From Pseudooceanicola batsensis HTCC2597 (lineage in GTDB: Bacteria; Pseudomonadota; Alphaproteobacteria; Rhodobacterales; Rhodobacteraceae): a stretch of 64,000 nucleotides of DNA. The stretch is taken from contig NZ_AAMO01000008.1 of the NCBI RefSeq assembly GCF_000152725.1, forward strand, positions 1-64,000. Direction: 5' to 3'. Below, in pieces: positions 42,659 through 50,825 of this stretch. A program made the translations under genes and the position numbers. Below the pieces are notes generated by a model. It did not search any database. It saw only the letters and a program-made list of their open reading frames with translations, and was not told the DNA's origin. Position 1 is the stretch's first letter; every line of letters begins with the position of its first letter.

Positions 42659-44716
42659 TCACTCCCCTTTCTCGTTCGGCCAGATCAGCAGGTTGCCCTG
42701 ATCGTCCACGATGGCGTGGTGATCTGCCAGAAGCACGGTGGTGGTGTCATATTGACGGATGATGGCCGGGCCTTCGACCCGGGCGCCGGCGGCCAGCCGG
42801 TCGCGGTCGATATGCGGCGTGTCCTGCCATTCGCCTTTGAAAAAGCCCTTGCGGGTTTCCATCACGGCCTCGCTGACATCCGTCGTGCCGGCGGAAGGCG
42901 GCGCCTCGTTCACGGCCGGGGTCGCCCCCGTCGCCACGACGCGCAGCGCGACCAGCTCGATCGGCAGGTCGAAGCGCACGCCGTAGAGCCGGTCATGCGT
43001 TGCGTGGAAGTCCTCCAGCACCGCGTCCAGACCCTTGCCGCTTTCGACCAGGTCGGCGGGGACGTCTATCGTTACCTCGAAGCCCTGCTGCTCGTAGCGC
43101 AGATCGACCGAATAGGTCAGGCCGCGGTCCGCTTCGGCGACCTCCTCCTCGTTCAGCCAGTCGACGGCCTGCCCGCGGAGTTCCCTGAACACTGCGAACA
43201 GATGTGCATCGTCGATCCCGGCGATCGACCCGATCAGGGTTCGCACGTTCTCGTTCTTGAACTCGGCCTCCAGGAAGCCAAGCGCCGATAGAACGCCGGG
43301 GTTGTGCGGAACGACGACCGGATAGCAGCCCAGGACCTGCGCCATGGCATTGGCATGAAGCGGGCCTGCACCGCCGAAGGCGACGATGCCGAAATCGCGG
43401 GGATCGAGGCCGCGCTGGACGGTGATCACCCTCAGCGCGCCGAGCATCACCTCGTTCGCGATGTCGAGGATGCCCTGCGCCGCGGCTTCGGGGCTCAGAC
43501 CAATGGGATTGCCGACCTTGCTGACCGCCTCGCGCGCACCGTCGAGGTCAAGGCTCATATCTCCGCCGAGAAGTTTCGGCGGCAGGTAGCCCAGCACGAC
43601 GTTCGCGTCGCTGACTGTGGGTTCCGTGCCGCCGCGGCCATAGGCGACGGGGCCGGGCATGGCGCCGGCCGAACGCGGACCGACCCGCAACGAATTGGTG
43701 AGCTCCGAGACCTCGGCGATGGAGCCGCCGCCCGCCCCCACGGAGCGCACGTCGAGCGTGGGCACCTTGGCCGGGAAATAGCCGACATCGGTGGACCGGG
43801 TGATGGTCGGCTCGCCGTCGATGATGACCGAGACGTCGGTCGAGGTGCCGCCCATGTCGAAGGCGAGCAGGCGCGGCAGCTTTGTCCGCCGAGCGATCAT
43901 GGCCGTCGCGGTCACGCCGCCGGCCGGACCGGACAGCACGGTGTGGACCGGCCGTGCGGCAGCGGCCTCCGCGCTCATCAGCCCGCCGTCGGACCGGACG
44001 ATGTGCAGGCGCGAGTCGACCCCCGTCTCGCCCAGTCGCTTTTCGATCCGGCCGAGATAGCGGGTCATGATCGGGCGGACATAGTCGTTCATCACCGTGG
44101 TGATGGCGCGGTCGTATTCGCGGAACTCGGGAAGAATGTCCGACGAAAGCGACACATGCATGTCGGGGAACCTCTCCTGCACGATCTCGCGCAGGCGGCG
44201 CTCATGGGCCGGATTGGCGTAGGAATGCATGAGCGAAATCGTTAGCGCTTCGATTCCCGAGCCGCAGAGGTCGTCGATCATCGCGGTGGCCGTGGCTTCG
44301 TCGAGCTCCGTCAGCACGTTGCCGCGCGCATCCATCCGCTCGGGGATGCCGCGTGTGTCCGAAAGGGCCGCCAGCGGATCGGGCTTGTCCATGACGATCC
44401 AGCCGAACAGCGGGCCCGGCGTCCAGGACTTGGCAAGGTGAAGCACATGCTCGAACCCGGCCGTGGTCAGCAGACCGACGCGCGCACCCTTGCCTTCCAG
44501 CACGGCGTTCGTCGCCACCGTGGTGCCGTGAAGGACCAGGCTGATGTCCGAGGGCGCAACCCCGGCCTTTTCGCAGATCAGTCGCACGCCTTCCGCCACG
44601 CCGATGGACTGGTCTTCGGGGGTGGATGGCGTTTTGGCCCGGTATGTTCGCTGTGCAGCATCGTCATGCAGAAGCAGGTCCGTGAAGGTCCCGCCGACAT
44701 CGACTCCCAACCTCAT
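42659..44716 (-). CDS. HyuA-type subunit of hydantoinase/carboxylase family (pair 3)
   Basis: 685-residue ATP-binding subunit. The phosphate motif LGVDVGGTFTDLLLHDD is at the N terminus, then VLHGTTVATNAVLEGKGARVG, FDMGGTSTDVSVII and SVGAGGGSIAEVSEL. GGGAGA precedes the ATG at 44716. It is first in a leftward pair with hyuB3 and diverges from the leuC-like gene across an exact LacI-type palindrome. ATP-dependent hydrolysis of a lactam or carboxylation of a ketone is the likely chemistry. Confidence 0.9.
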   Translation of the reverse strand: MRLGVDVGGTFTDLLLHDDAAQRTYRAKTPSTPEDQSIGVAEGVRLICEKAGVAPSDISLVLHGTTVATNAVLEGKGARVGLLTTAGFEHVLHLAKSWTPGPLFGWIVMDKPDPLAALSDTRGIPERMDARGNVLTELDEATATAMIDDLCGSGIEALTISLMHSYANPAHERRLREIVQERFPDMHVSLSSDILPEFREYDRAITTVMNDYVRPIMTRYLGRIEKRLGETGVDSRLHIVRSDGGLMSAEAAAARPVHTVLSGPAGGVTATAMIARRTKLPRLLAFDMGGTSTDVSVIIDGEPTITRSTDVGYFPAKVPTLDVRSVGAGGGSIAEVSELTNSLRVGPRSAGAMPGPVAYGRGGTEPTVSDANVVLGYLPPKLLGGDMSLDLDGAREAVSKVGNPIGLSPEAAAQGILDIANEVMLGALRVITVQRGLDPRDFGIVAFGGAGPLHANAMAQVLGCYPVVVPHNPGVLSALGFLEAEFKNENVRTLIGSIAGIDDAHLFAVFRELRGQAVDWLNEEEVAEADRGLTYSVDLRYEQQGFEVTIDVPADLVESGKGLDAVLEDFHATHDRLYGVRFDLPIELVALRVVATGATPAVNEAPPSAGTTDVSEAVMETRKGFFKGEWQDTPHIDRDRLAAGARVEGPAIIRQYDTTTVLLADHHAIVDDQGNLLIWPNEKGE

Positions 44717-44762
44717 GAGTATCTCCCTGTAATCGCGGTATTGCCGACCATGTCGAACCGCT

Positions 44763-44776
44763 TGAATGCGTATTCA
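44763..44776. promoter_or_regulatory. LacI-type operator, copy 2
   Basis: TGAATGCGTATTCA is the exact reverse complement of the site at 39756-39769. It lies in the 138-bp gap between divergent hyuA3 and the leuC-like gene and could control both. Confidence 0.7.
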
Positions 44777-44854
44777 TGAGACAGTAACCTCGTCCCCAGA
44801 TCAAGACAAATGTGAGTCTTGGGACCAGCGAGGCCGGAAGGGACCTGAGCCAGA

Positions 44855-46258
44855 ATGACGGGCAAGACACTCTATGACAAAATCTGGGAGCAGCATGTGG
44901 TTGCCCCTTTCGAGGGCAGAGACTGCCTGTTGTATGTAGACCGGCACCTCGTTCAGGAAGTGTCGAGCCCGCAGGCATTCGCCTCTCTCGACCAGAACGA
45001 CCGTCCGTTGCGGCGACCGGATCTGCACATCGCGGTCGCGGACCACGCGGTGCCGACACGGCGACGGGGACATCCCTTCGCCGACGGACTTGCGCGTCAG
45101 CAGGTCGATCGGCTTCGCGAGAACGCTGAAAAATTCGGCATCGCATACATGCCGATGAACGGAGACCGGCACGGCATCGTGCACGTCATCGGGCCCGAAA
45201 CCGGCTTCACCCTGCCCGGTTGCACGCTGGTCTGCGGCGATAGCCACACGTCCACCCACGGCGCCTTCGGATGCATCGCCTTCGGCATCGGCGCCAGCGA
45301 ATGCGCTTCGGTCTTCGCCACGCAGACGATCCGCCAGACCCGGCAGAAGACGATGCGCGTGAACCTCGAGGGCGGCCTTCCCGCCGGCGTCACCGTCAAG
45401 GATGTGATTCTCGCGCTGATCGCCGAGATCGGAACGGGGGGCGGCGTCGGATACGCCATCGAATACGCGGGATCCACGATCGCGGGGCTGTCGATGGAAG
45501 CGCGCATGACGCTCTGCAACATGACGATCGAAGCCGGCAGCCGCGTCGGCATGGTCGCGCCGGACGAGGTGACATTCGCCTATCTAGAGGGCCGCCCCCT
45601 GGCGCCCGAAGGAGAGATGTGGGATCGCGCCGTCGCGGCCTGGAGCAACCTGCGCAGCGACGAGGATGCCGTCTTCGACCGCGAAATAACTTTCGACACC
45701 TCCGTGCTCGAGCCTCAGGTCTCCTGGGGCACCACGCCGGAACAGACCGGCGCGATTACGGGCGTCGTGCCCAACCCCGAGCAGATGACCGACCGGGGCC
45801 GGGCCGCGCGGATCCGCAAGAGCCTGGACTACATGGACCTGACGCCCGGAACCCGGCTGAACGAGATCACGATCGACCGCGTCTTCATCGGGTCCTGCAC
45901 CAACGGGCGCCTGGAAGATCTCCGCGCCGCCGCCCGGGTTCTCGAAGGGCGTCGCGTGGCCGGGTCGGTCAAGGCGATTGCGGTCCCGGGATCGGCCGCC
46001 GTCCGGCTGGCCGCAGAAGCGGAGGGCCTGCACGAGATTTTCCTGGCAGCGGGATTCGAGTGGCGCGATTCGGGTTGTTCGATGTGTGTCGCGATGAACG
46101 ATGACCGTCTCGAAGAAGGCGAGCGCTGTGCCTCGACCTCCAATCGCAACTTCGAGGGCCGTCAGGGCAAGGGTGGACGCACGCATCTGATGAGCCCCCA
46201 GATGGCCGCCGCCGCTGCCGTGACCGGCCGCCTGTCCGACGTGAGGGAGCTATTGTAA
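44855..46258 (+). CDS. LeuC-like aconitase-family dehydratase, large subunit
   Basis: 467-residue large subunit of the 3-isopropylmalate dehydratase type. The active-site loop is [23 protein letters not shown]. The [4Fe-4S] cluster cysteines are in [13 protein letters not shown] and [33 protein letters not shown]. With the LeuD-like next gene it forms a cytoplasmic hydro-lyase. No leuA or leuB is present and the genes sit with catabolic enzymes behind a LacI-type site, so a citraconate/methylmalate- or other dicarboxylate-hydratase role is more likely than leucine synthesis. Confidence 0.9.
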   Translation: MTGKTLYDKIWEQHVVAPFEGRDCLLYVDRHLVQEVSSPQAFASLDQNDRPLRRPDLHIAVADHAVPTRRRGHPFADGLARQQVDRLRENAEKFGIAYMPMNGDRHGIVHVIGPETGFTLPGCTLVCGDSHTSTHGAFGCIAFGIGASECASVFATQTIRQTRQKTMRVNLEGGLPAGVTVKDVILALIAEIGTGGGVGYAIEYAGSTIAGLSMEARMTLCNMTIEAGSRVGMVAPDEVTFAYLEGRPLAPEGEMWDRAVAAWSNLRSDEDAVFDREITFDTSVLEPQVSWGTTPEQTGAITGVVPNPEQMTDRGRAARIRKSLDYMDLTPGTRLNEITIDRVFIGSCTNGRLEDLRAAARVLEGRRVAGSVKAIAVPGSAAVRLAAEAEGLHEIFLAAGFEWRDSGCSMCVAMNDDRLEEGERCASTSNRNFEGRQGKGGRTHLMSPQMAAAAAVTGRLSDVRELL

Positions 46259-46884
46259 TGGACAAGTTCACCAGCCTGACCAGCCTGGCCGCGCCGCTGC
46301 TGGAAAACGCCATCGACACCGACATCATCTTCCCCGCCCGTTTCCTGCTGCTGCTGGACCGCGAGGGCCTCGGGAAACACGCGTTCAACGAATGGCGCGG
46401 GCCCGGATTCGTGCTGGATACACCGCCTTATGACAAGGCGCAGATCCTGGTGACCGGTGAAAACTTCGGCACGGGCTCGTCGCGGGAACAGGCTGTCTGG
46501 ACGCTCGCGGACCTCGGAATCCGCTGTGTCATCGCCCGCAGTTTCGGAGAGATATTCTATTCCAACTGCTTCAAGAACGGCGTTCTGCCGATCCGCCTGA
46601 CAGGAACCGAGATGGAGGCAGTCGAAAGCGCCGCCGAAGCGCAGACGCCGCTGACCGTCGATCTGGAAAGCAAGACGGTAAGCCTGCCGGACGGGCAGGT
46701 CATCCCCTTCGACATCGCCGATCATCATCGCCGCGCGCTGCTGGCAGGGTTGGACGAGGTGGGCATGATCCTGGCCGATCACTCGCAAACCATTGCAGAG
46801 TTCGAAGAAAGGCGCCGTACCGCCACCCCGTGGCTGGACCTGTCGCAGGACAAGCTCGATGCGCTGGCGGAGGACGGGGCGTGA
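46258..46884 (+). CDS. LeuD-like aconitase-family dehydratase, small subunit
   Basis: 208-residue swivel-domain subunit. NAIDTDIIFPARFLL near the N terminus and GENFGTGSSREQAVWTLADLGIRCVIARSFGEIFYSNCFKNGVLP are the LeuD hallmarks. The ATG overlaps the leuC stop in TAATG and its own stop overlaps the next start (GTGA), giving tight coupling of three genes. Confidence 0.92.
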   Translation: MDKFTSLTSLAAPLLENAIDTDIIFPARFLLLLDREGLGKHAFNEWRGPGFVLDTPPYDKAQILVTGENFGTGSSREQAVWTLADLGIRCVIARSFGEIFYSNCFKNGVLPIRLTGTEMEAVESAAEAQTPLTVDLESKTVSLPDGQVIPFDIADHHRRALLAGLDEVGMILADHSQTIAEFEERRRTATPWLDLSQDKLDALAEDGA

Positions 46885-47849
46885 CCGGCCGTCGCGTCGC
46901 CTGCATCGGCGCGGGCACTGTCGGATCTGCCTGGGCCGTGGTCTTTGCCCGCGCGGGTTACGAGGTTGCGGTGTGGGACTCCGTCCCTGAAACGCTTTCG
47001 GAATTCGCCCTGCCCCGCGTTGCCCAGATCGCCCGTACCCTCGCCGAAGAGATGTCGACCGGCGAGGATGCGGAGACGGTCATCGCGCGCATCCGGGCGG
47101 CGACATCACTCGCGGATGCGGTGGACGGTGTCGAGGCGGTACAGGAAAGCGTGCGGGAAGAGCTTTCCGTCAAGCGCGCGGTCTTCGATGAGATCGGAGA
47201 GGCCGCACCACCGGATGCGCTATTGATGTCGTCGACCTCGGCCCTTCCGGGTTCTCAATTCCTGACCGAAGTGCCGAACCCGGAGCGCGCACTGGTCGCG
47301 CATCCGGTCAACCCCCCCTCACATATCCCGCTCGTCGAACTCTGCGGCACCGGAGTGACCGAAGAGGCGACGTTCGAACGGGCGCGGCAGCTGTTCCTTT
47401 CGGCCCGCATGGAGCCGGTCGTTCTTCGCAAGGAAATCGAAGGATTTCTGCTCAACCGTCTGCAGTACACGATGGTTAACGAAGCGATGCACCTCGTCGG
47501 CGAAGGCTATTGCACGGCCGAGGACATCGACCGCGTGCTGACCTCGGGCCTCGCGCTCAGGTGGGCTTCGATCGGGCCGTTCATGACCGCGCATCTGAAC
47601 GCGCGCGAGGGGTTTCGCGGCTTTGTGGACCAGCTGGGGCCGATGATGAAGACCATGGGGCGCGAGGCGAGAACCGACTACGACTGGGGGCCGGACCTCG
47701 CCGAGAGCGTTCACGAGTCGGTGGCGCGAATTCTGCCTGTCGACAGTATTCCCGAGGCGCAGGCCTGGAGGGACGGGCGGATCCTTGCGACCCGCCGGAT
47801 GCAGGCCGCTGACCACATGCCGGGCCGGAAAAAAGCCGACCCGGACTGA
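46881..47849 (+). CDS. 3-hydroxyacyl-CoA dehydrogenase family oxidoreductase
   Basis: 322-residue NAD-dependent dehydrogenase. VACIGAGTVGSAWAVVFARAGYEVAVWD is the Rossmann loop, and ALVAHPVNPPSHIPLVELCG carries the catalytic His. The single-unit size and RKEIEGFLLNRLQYTMVNEAMHLV resemble carnitine/L-gulonate dehydrogenase (lambda-crystallin-like) members, which act on free hydroxy acids. The GTG start at 46881 overlaps the leuD stop. It probably oxidises the hydroxy acid formed by the LeuCD-like hydratase. It ends 3 bp before the convergent ThDP gene. Confidence 0.86.
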   Translation: MTGRRVACIGAGTVGSAWAVVFARAGYEVAVWDSVPETLSEFALPRVAQIARTLAEEMSTGEDAETVIARIRAATSLADAVDGVEAVQESVREELSVKRAVFDEIGEAAPPDALLMSSTSALPGSQFLTEVPNPERALVAHPVNPPSHIPLVELCGTGVTEEATFERARQLFLSARMEPVVLRKEIEGFLLNRLQYTMVNEAMHLVGEGYCTAEDIDRVLTSGLALRWASIGPFMTAHLNAREGFRGFVDQLGPMMKTMGREARTDYDWGPDLAESVHESVARILPVDSIPEAQAWRDGRILATRRMQAADHMPGRKKADPD

Positions 47850-47852
47850 TCC

Positions 47853-49571
47853 TCAACCTTCGATCACGAGGTCGATCAGGGCTTGCTGGCCTCCGGCCAT
47901 GGCCGTCAGGGCCCGGTCGATGGCGCCCGGCAGATCCCGGGCCGAGTTCACGGTCTCGCCCGACCCGCCATGGGCCCGGCAGATCGCGGCATAATCGGGG
48001 GCCGGCGACAGGTCCGCCAGAAACATGCCGTCCGAGGCGGCTGCGGCCCCCTGCGGATACATCGCCAGAGTCGAGTTGCGCACGGCGCCCCATCTCCGGT
48101 TGTTGAAGATCACCGACAGCATCGGCAGCTGATGTGCGGCCGAGGCCCAGTGGCAAGCGACCGGATTGTTGAACATGTACGCGCCGTCGCCCAGCATCGC
48201 GACGACGGGCCGGTCGCGGACACCCTCGCGTGCATCGGCAGCCGCGATCCCGAGCGCCGCGCCCATGCCGAAGCCAAGCCCGCCCGCCGGTGTAAAGCCA
48301 TAGAACTGCCCCTCCCCGTCGAACTTCGCCAGGTCCGTCCGGAAGGAATATTCGTTCACGATGACCGATTCGCGCGGCAGACGCTCTGCAAGGACCGCAC
48401 TGGCGGCTTCGGCCGTGAACCGGTTCAGGTCGACCGTATCTCTCGACGTCCGACGGGCGCGGACCGCCTCGATCTTGGCCGCGCGGGCGGCGACACGACG
48501 CGCCTGATCGGCACCAGGCGAGCCAAGTGCCGCGTGCAATGCCCGAATGGCTGCAAGCGGAGAGGCGACGAGGGCCTCGGCCGCGCCGAAACTGCGCAAC
48601 GGATAGCGCGAGAAAAGCGGGTCGCGGTCGATCTCCCACAACTCGGCTGTCGGACGCGGATTGGTTACGGCCGGTACGAAGGGCACGTCACATGCCAGCG
48701 AAACGACCAGATCGGCACCCAACAGAAGGGACTGCGGATCGAAACCGATGCACATCGGATGCTCGAACGGCAGGTTGACCGAACGGGCGTTGAACTGGAT
48801 CACGGGGATCGCCCAGGCTTCGACCAGCGCGGCCAGGGCCGCGCAGCCACCGGCTTCGCGCCCGGAGTTGCTCGTGATGATAACGGGATATTCCGCGGCC
48901 TTGATCCTTTCCGCCAACCGGTCGATCGCGTCCGGATCGGGTAGCCCCTCGGTCACGCGGCTGCGCACGCGGCGCGGAACGTCCGGCGGCACCTCCCGTG
49001 CAAGCAGTTCCCGCGGGAGCGAAAGATAGACTGGCCCCGGCGGCGGTGCCTCGGCTATGTCGAGCGCCCGGATCGCGACGTCTCCGGCCTGCGAGGCGCT
49101 GCGCAGTTCGTAGTCCCACTTCACGGCCTCGCGGATCATGCCGCCCTGGTCGAACATCTCCTGCGCCCAGTGGATAAAGCGGGTTCGCGTGCCATGCTCG
49201 CCCTCTTCCGTCAGGGGGGTCCGTCCCGCGCTCAAGAGCAGCGGCACGCCATCACGCACCGCGTTCAACGCTCCGCAGACCATGTTCGCCGTTCCGACGC
49301 TGACATGGACCATCGCGACCTGCGCGCGGCGGGTCCGCAGCGCATCCCCGTGGGCCATCGCCACCGCGAGATTCTCGTGCGGCACGGTGTAGGGCCGAGG
49401 CAGGTCGATGCCGGATGGTCCTGCCTTTTCATAGCTTTCGATCACCGACGGAAAATCGGTTCCAGCCACCGCATAAAGTGCATCGACCCCACCTTCGGAC
49501 AGAGTTTTCAGGTACAGGTCCGCTGCGATCTGCGGGCGCGAAGCCAAGGTGGTTTCCGGCGCGTCTGACAT
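47853..49571 (-). CDS. ThDP-dependent acetolactate-synthase-like enzyme
   Basis: 572-residue ThDP enzyme. The activating Glu is in TVPHENLAVAMAHGDA. The central domain follows, and the C-terminal cofactor motif is AMLGDGAYMFNNPVACHWASAAHQLPMLSVIFNN (GDG...NN). GGLGFGMGAALGIAAADA is typical of decarboxylases and acetolactate synthases. The ATG at 49571 has GAGGG upstream; MSEGNL at 49589 is the alternative. It probably decarboxylates a 2-keto acid produced in the region D pathway. No small regulatory subunit is nearby, arguing against branched-chain amino acid synthesis. Confidence 0.88.
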   Translation of the reverse strand: MSDAPETTLASRPQIAADLYLKTLSEGGVDALYAVAGTDFPSVIESYEKAGPSGIDLPRPYTVPHENLAVAMAHGDALRTRRAQVAMVHVSVGTANMVCGALNAVRDGVPLLLSAGRTPLTEEGEHGTRTRFIHWAQEMFDQGGMIREAVKWDYELRSASQAGDVAIRALDIAEAPPPGPVYLSLPRELLAREVPPDVPRRVRSRVTEGLPDPDAIDRLAERIKAAEYPVIITSNSGREAGGCAALAALVEAWAIPVIQFNARSVNLPFEHPMCIGFDPQSLLLGADLVVSLACDVPFVPAVTNPRPTAELWEIDRDPLFSRYPLRSFGAAEALVASPLAAIRALHAALGSPGADQARRVAARAAKIEAVRARRTSRDTVDLNRFTAEAASAVLAERLPRESVIVNEYSFRTDLAKFDGEGQFYGFTPAGGLGFGMGAALGIAAADAREGVRDRPVVAMLGDGAYMFNNPVACHWASAAHQLPMLSVIFNNRRWGAVRNSTLAMYPQGAAAASDGMFLADLSPAPDYAAICRAHGGSGETVNSARDLPGAIDRALTAMAGGQQALIDLVIEG

Positions 49572-49755
49572 AAGATTTCCCTCGCTCATTTGTCCGTATC
49601 TTAGGGACAATTAGCGCCCAGAGATAGCCGCCAAATCACTTCTCTCCGCGATTGGATGTTTCGTATTCTCTTTTTCATCAAGTGGCTCACTCGCCCCTCC
49701 GCCCCATGCACGGCGTGGAATGAATCGGTGACATCGGAAAGCGAAAAGGTTACCC

Positions 49756-49769
49756 TGAATACGCATACA
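49756..49769. promoter_or_regulatory. LacI-type operator, copy 3 (one mismatch)
   Basis: TGAATACGCATACA matches the site at 39756-39769 in 13 of 14 bases. It lies 45-58 bp before the TAXI binding-protein ATG and in the promoter gap of the divergent ThDP gene. Confidence 0.6.
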
Positions 49770-49813
49770 TATCATGCGCAACAGGGATCTCAGAAGACAA
49801 GGAAAGGACAGAG

Positions 49814-50764
49814 ATGATACTCTGCAACAGACACTTCTCCGCCGGAGCCATGGCCGTGGCGGGCTCGCTCCTCGCCACGACCGCCGGCGCGCAGACCCTC
49901 GGGCTCGGCACGACGCAAGGTGGCGCAACCGGACAGATCGGCACGGCGCTCGCGCAGGTGATCTCGATGAATTCGGACCTGCAGGTCATTCCGCAGATCA
50001 GCGCGAATACCTCGCAGTACATACCTCTGCTGGACCAGGGCAAGCTCGAGCTGGCGATCGCGAACTATCCCCAGACCTGGTACGCCGTCACCGGCACCGG
50101 AATGTCGACCGAAAAGGCCGAGAACCTGCGGCTGGTCGCGACGTTGATGCCCTTCCTCGCGGCATTGGTCACGGCGGAATCATCGGGCATCAAGACCTAT
50201 GCCGACATCAAGGGCCACAAGGTGCCGCGATATTCCGAGAACTCGCTGGGCGATTTCGTGGTACGTGCCGCGCTCGCCGCCGGCGATCTGACTTACGACG
50301 ATGTGGAATCGGTGCCGATCTCCAACTTTCCGCAGCAGTACGAGGCGTTCAAGGACGGACGGATCGACGTGTCCATCGCGACGGTCGGGTCGCAGGCGAG
50401 CTTCGACCTCGAGGCCACGGTCGGCGACATCCAGTTCATCCCCGTTCCCGAATCTCACCTGGCCAAGTCCAAGGAATACCTGCCGGGCGCCTACCTTCAG
50501 CCGATCGATGCGAACGAGGATCTGCCGGGTCTGGACGAACCGACCAGCGTGTTCGCCTACGATTACCTGCTGTTCGCCAATGCCTCGGTACCGGAGGAGC
50601 AAATTTCGCAGGTGGTCGAAGCGGTCTACGAGGGCGAGGAATTCCTGCGCAATTCCAGCCCGATCTGGTCCGCCTTCTCCAAGGAGGACATGGGCAAGGA
50701 AGCCGATATTCCCTACCATCCCGGTGCGACGGAATTCTACAAGGAAATGGGTCTCACGAATTGA
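49814..50764 (+). CDS. TAXI-family TRAP periplasmic binding protein
   Basis: 316-residue periplasmic receptor. The signal peptide runs to about TAGAQ, then LGLGTTQGGATGQIGTALAQVIS is the N-terminal TAXI motif, and KVPRYSENSLGDFVVRAALAAGDL and TYDDVESVPISNFPQQYEAFKDGRIDV follow. GGAAAGGACAGAG precedes the ATG. The matching fused permease gene is convergent on the other strand, not in the same operon. A LacI-type site lies upstream. The ligand is unknown. Confidence 0.88.
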   Translation: MILCNRHFSAGAMAVAGSLLATTAGAQTLGLGTTQGGATGQIGTALAQVISMNSDLQVIPQISANTSQYIPLLDQGKLELAIANYPQTWYAVTGTGMSTEKAENLRLVATLMPFLAALVTAESSGIKTYADIKGHKVPRYSENSLGDFVVRAALAAGDLTYDDVESVPISNFPQQYEAFKDGRIDVSIATVGSQASFDLEATVGDIQFIPVPESHLAKSKEYLPGAYLQPIDANEDLPGLDEPTSVFAYDYLLFANASVPEEQISQVVEAVYEGEEFLRNSSPIWSAFSKEDMGKEADIPYHPGATEFYKEMGLTN

Positions 50765-50784
50765 CAGACCGACCCTCGACGAAG

Positions 50785-50813
50785 AGAGGCGTGCCGCCGG
50801 CGCGCCTCTTTTT
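50785..50813 (+). terminator. Rho-independent terminator after TAXI gene
   Basis: AGAGGCG (50785-50791) pairs with CGCCTCT (50803-50809), with further GC pairing in the loop, and is followed by a run of five T (50809-50813). It ends the rightward TAXI transcript before the convergent permease gene. Confidence 0.75.
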
Positions 50814-50825
50814 CGTTGAACTGCG

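Noticed and set aside
47853..49571. Acetolactate synthase large subunit ilvB for branched-chain amino acid synthesis
   Set aside because: No ilvN or ilvC is nearby and the gene sits in a LacI-controlled catabolic set, so a 2-keto-acid decarboxylase-like role is preferred.
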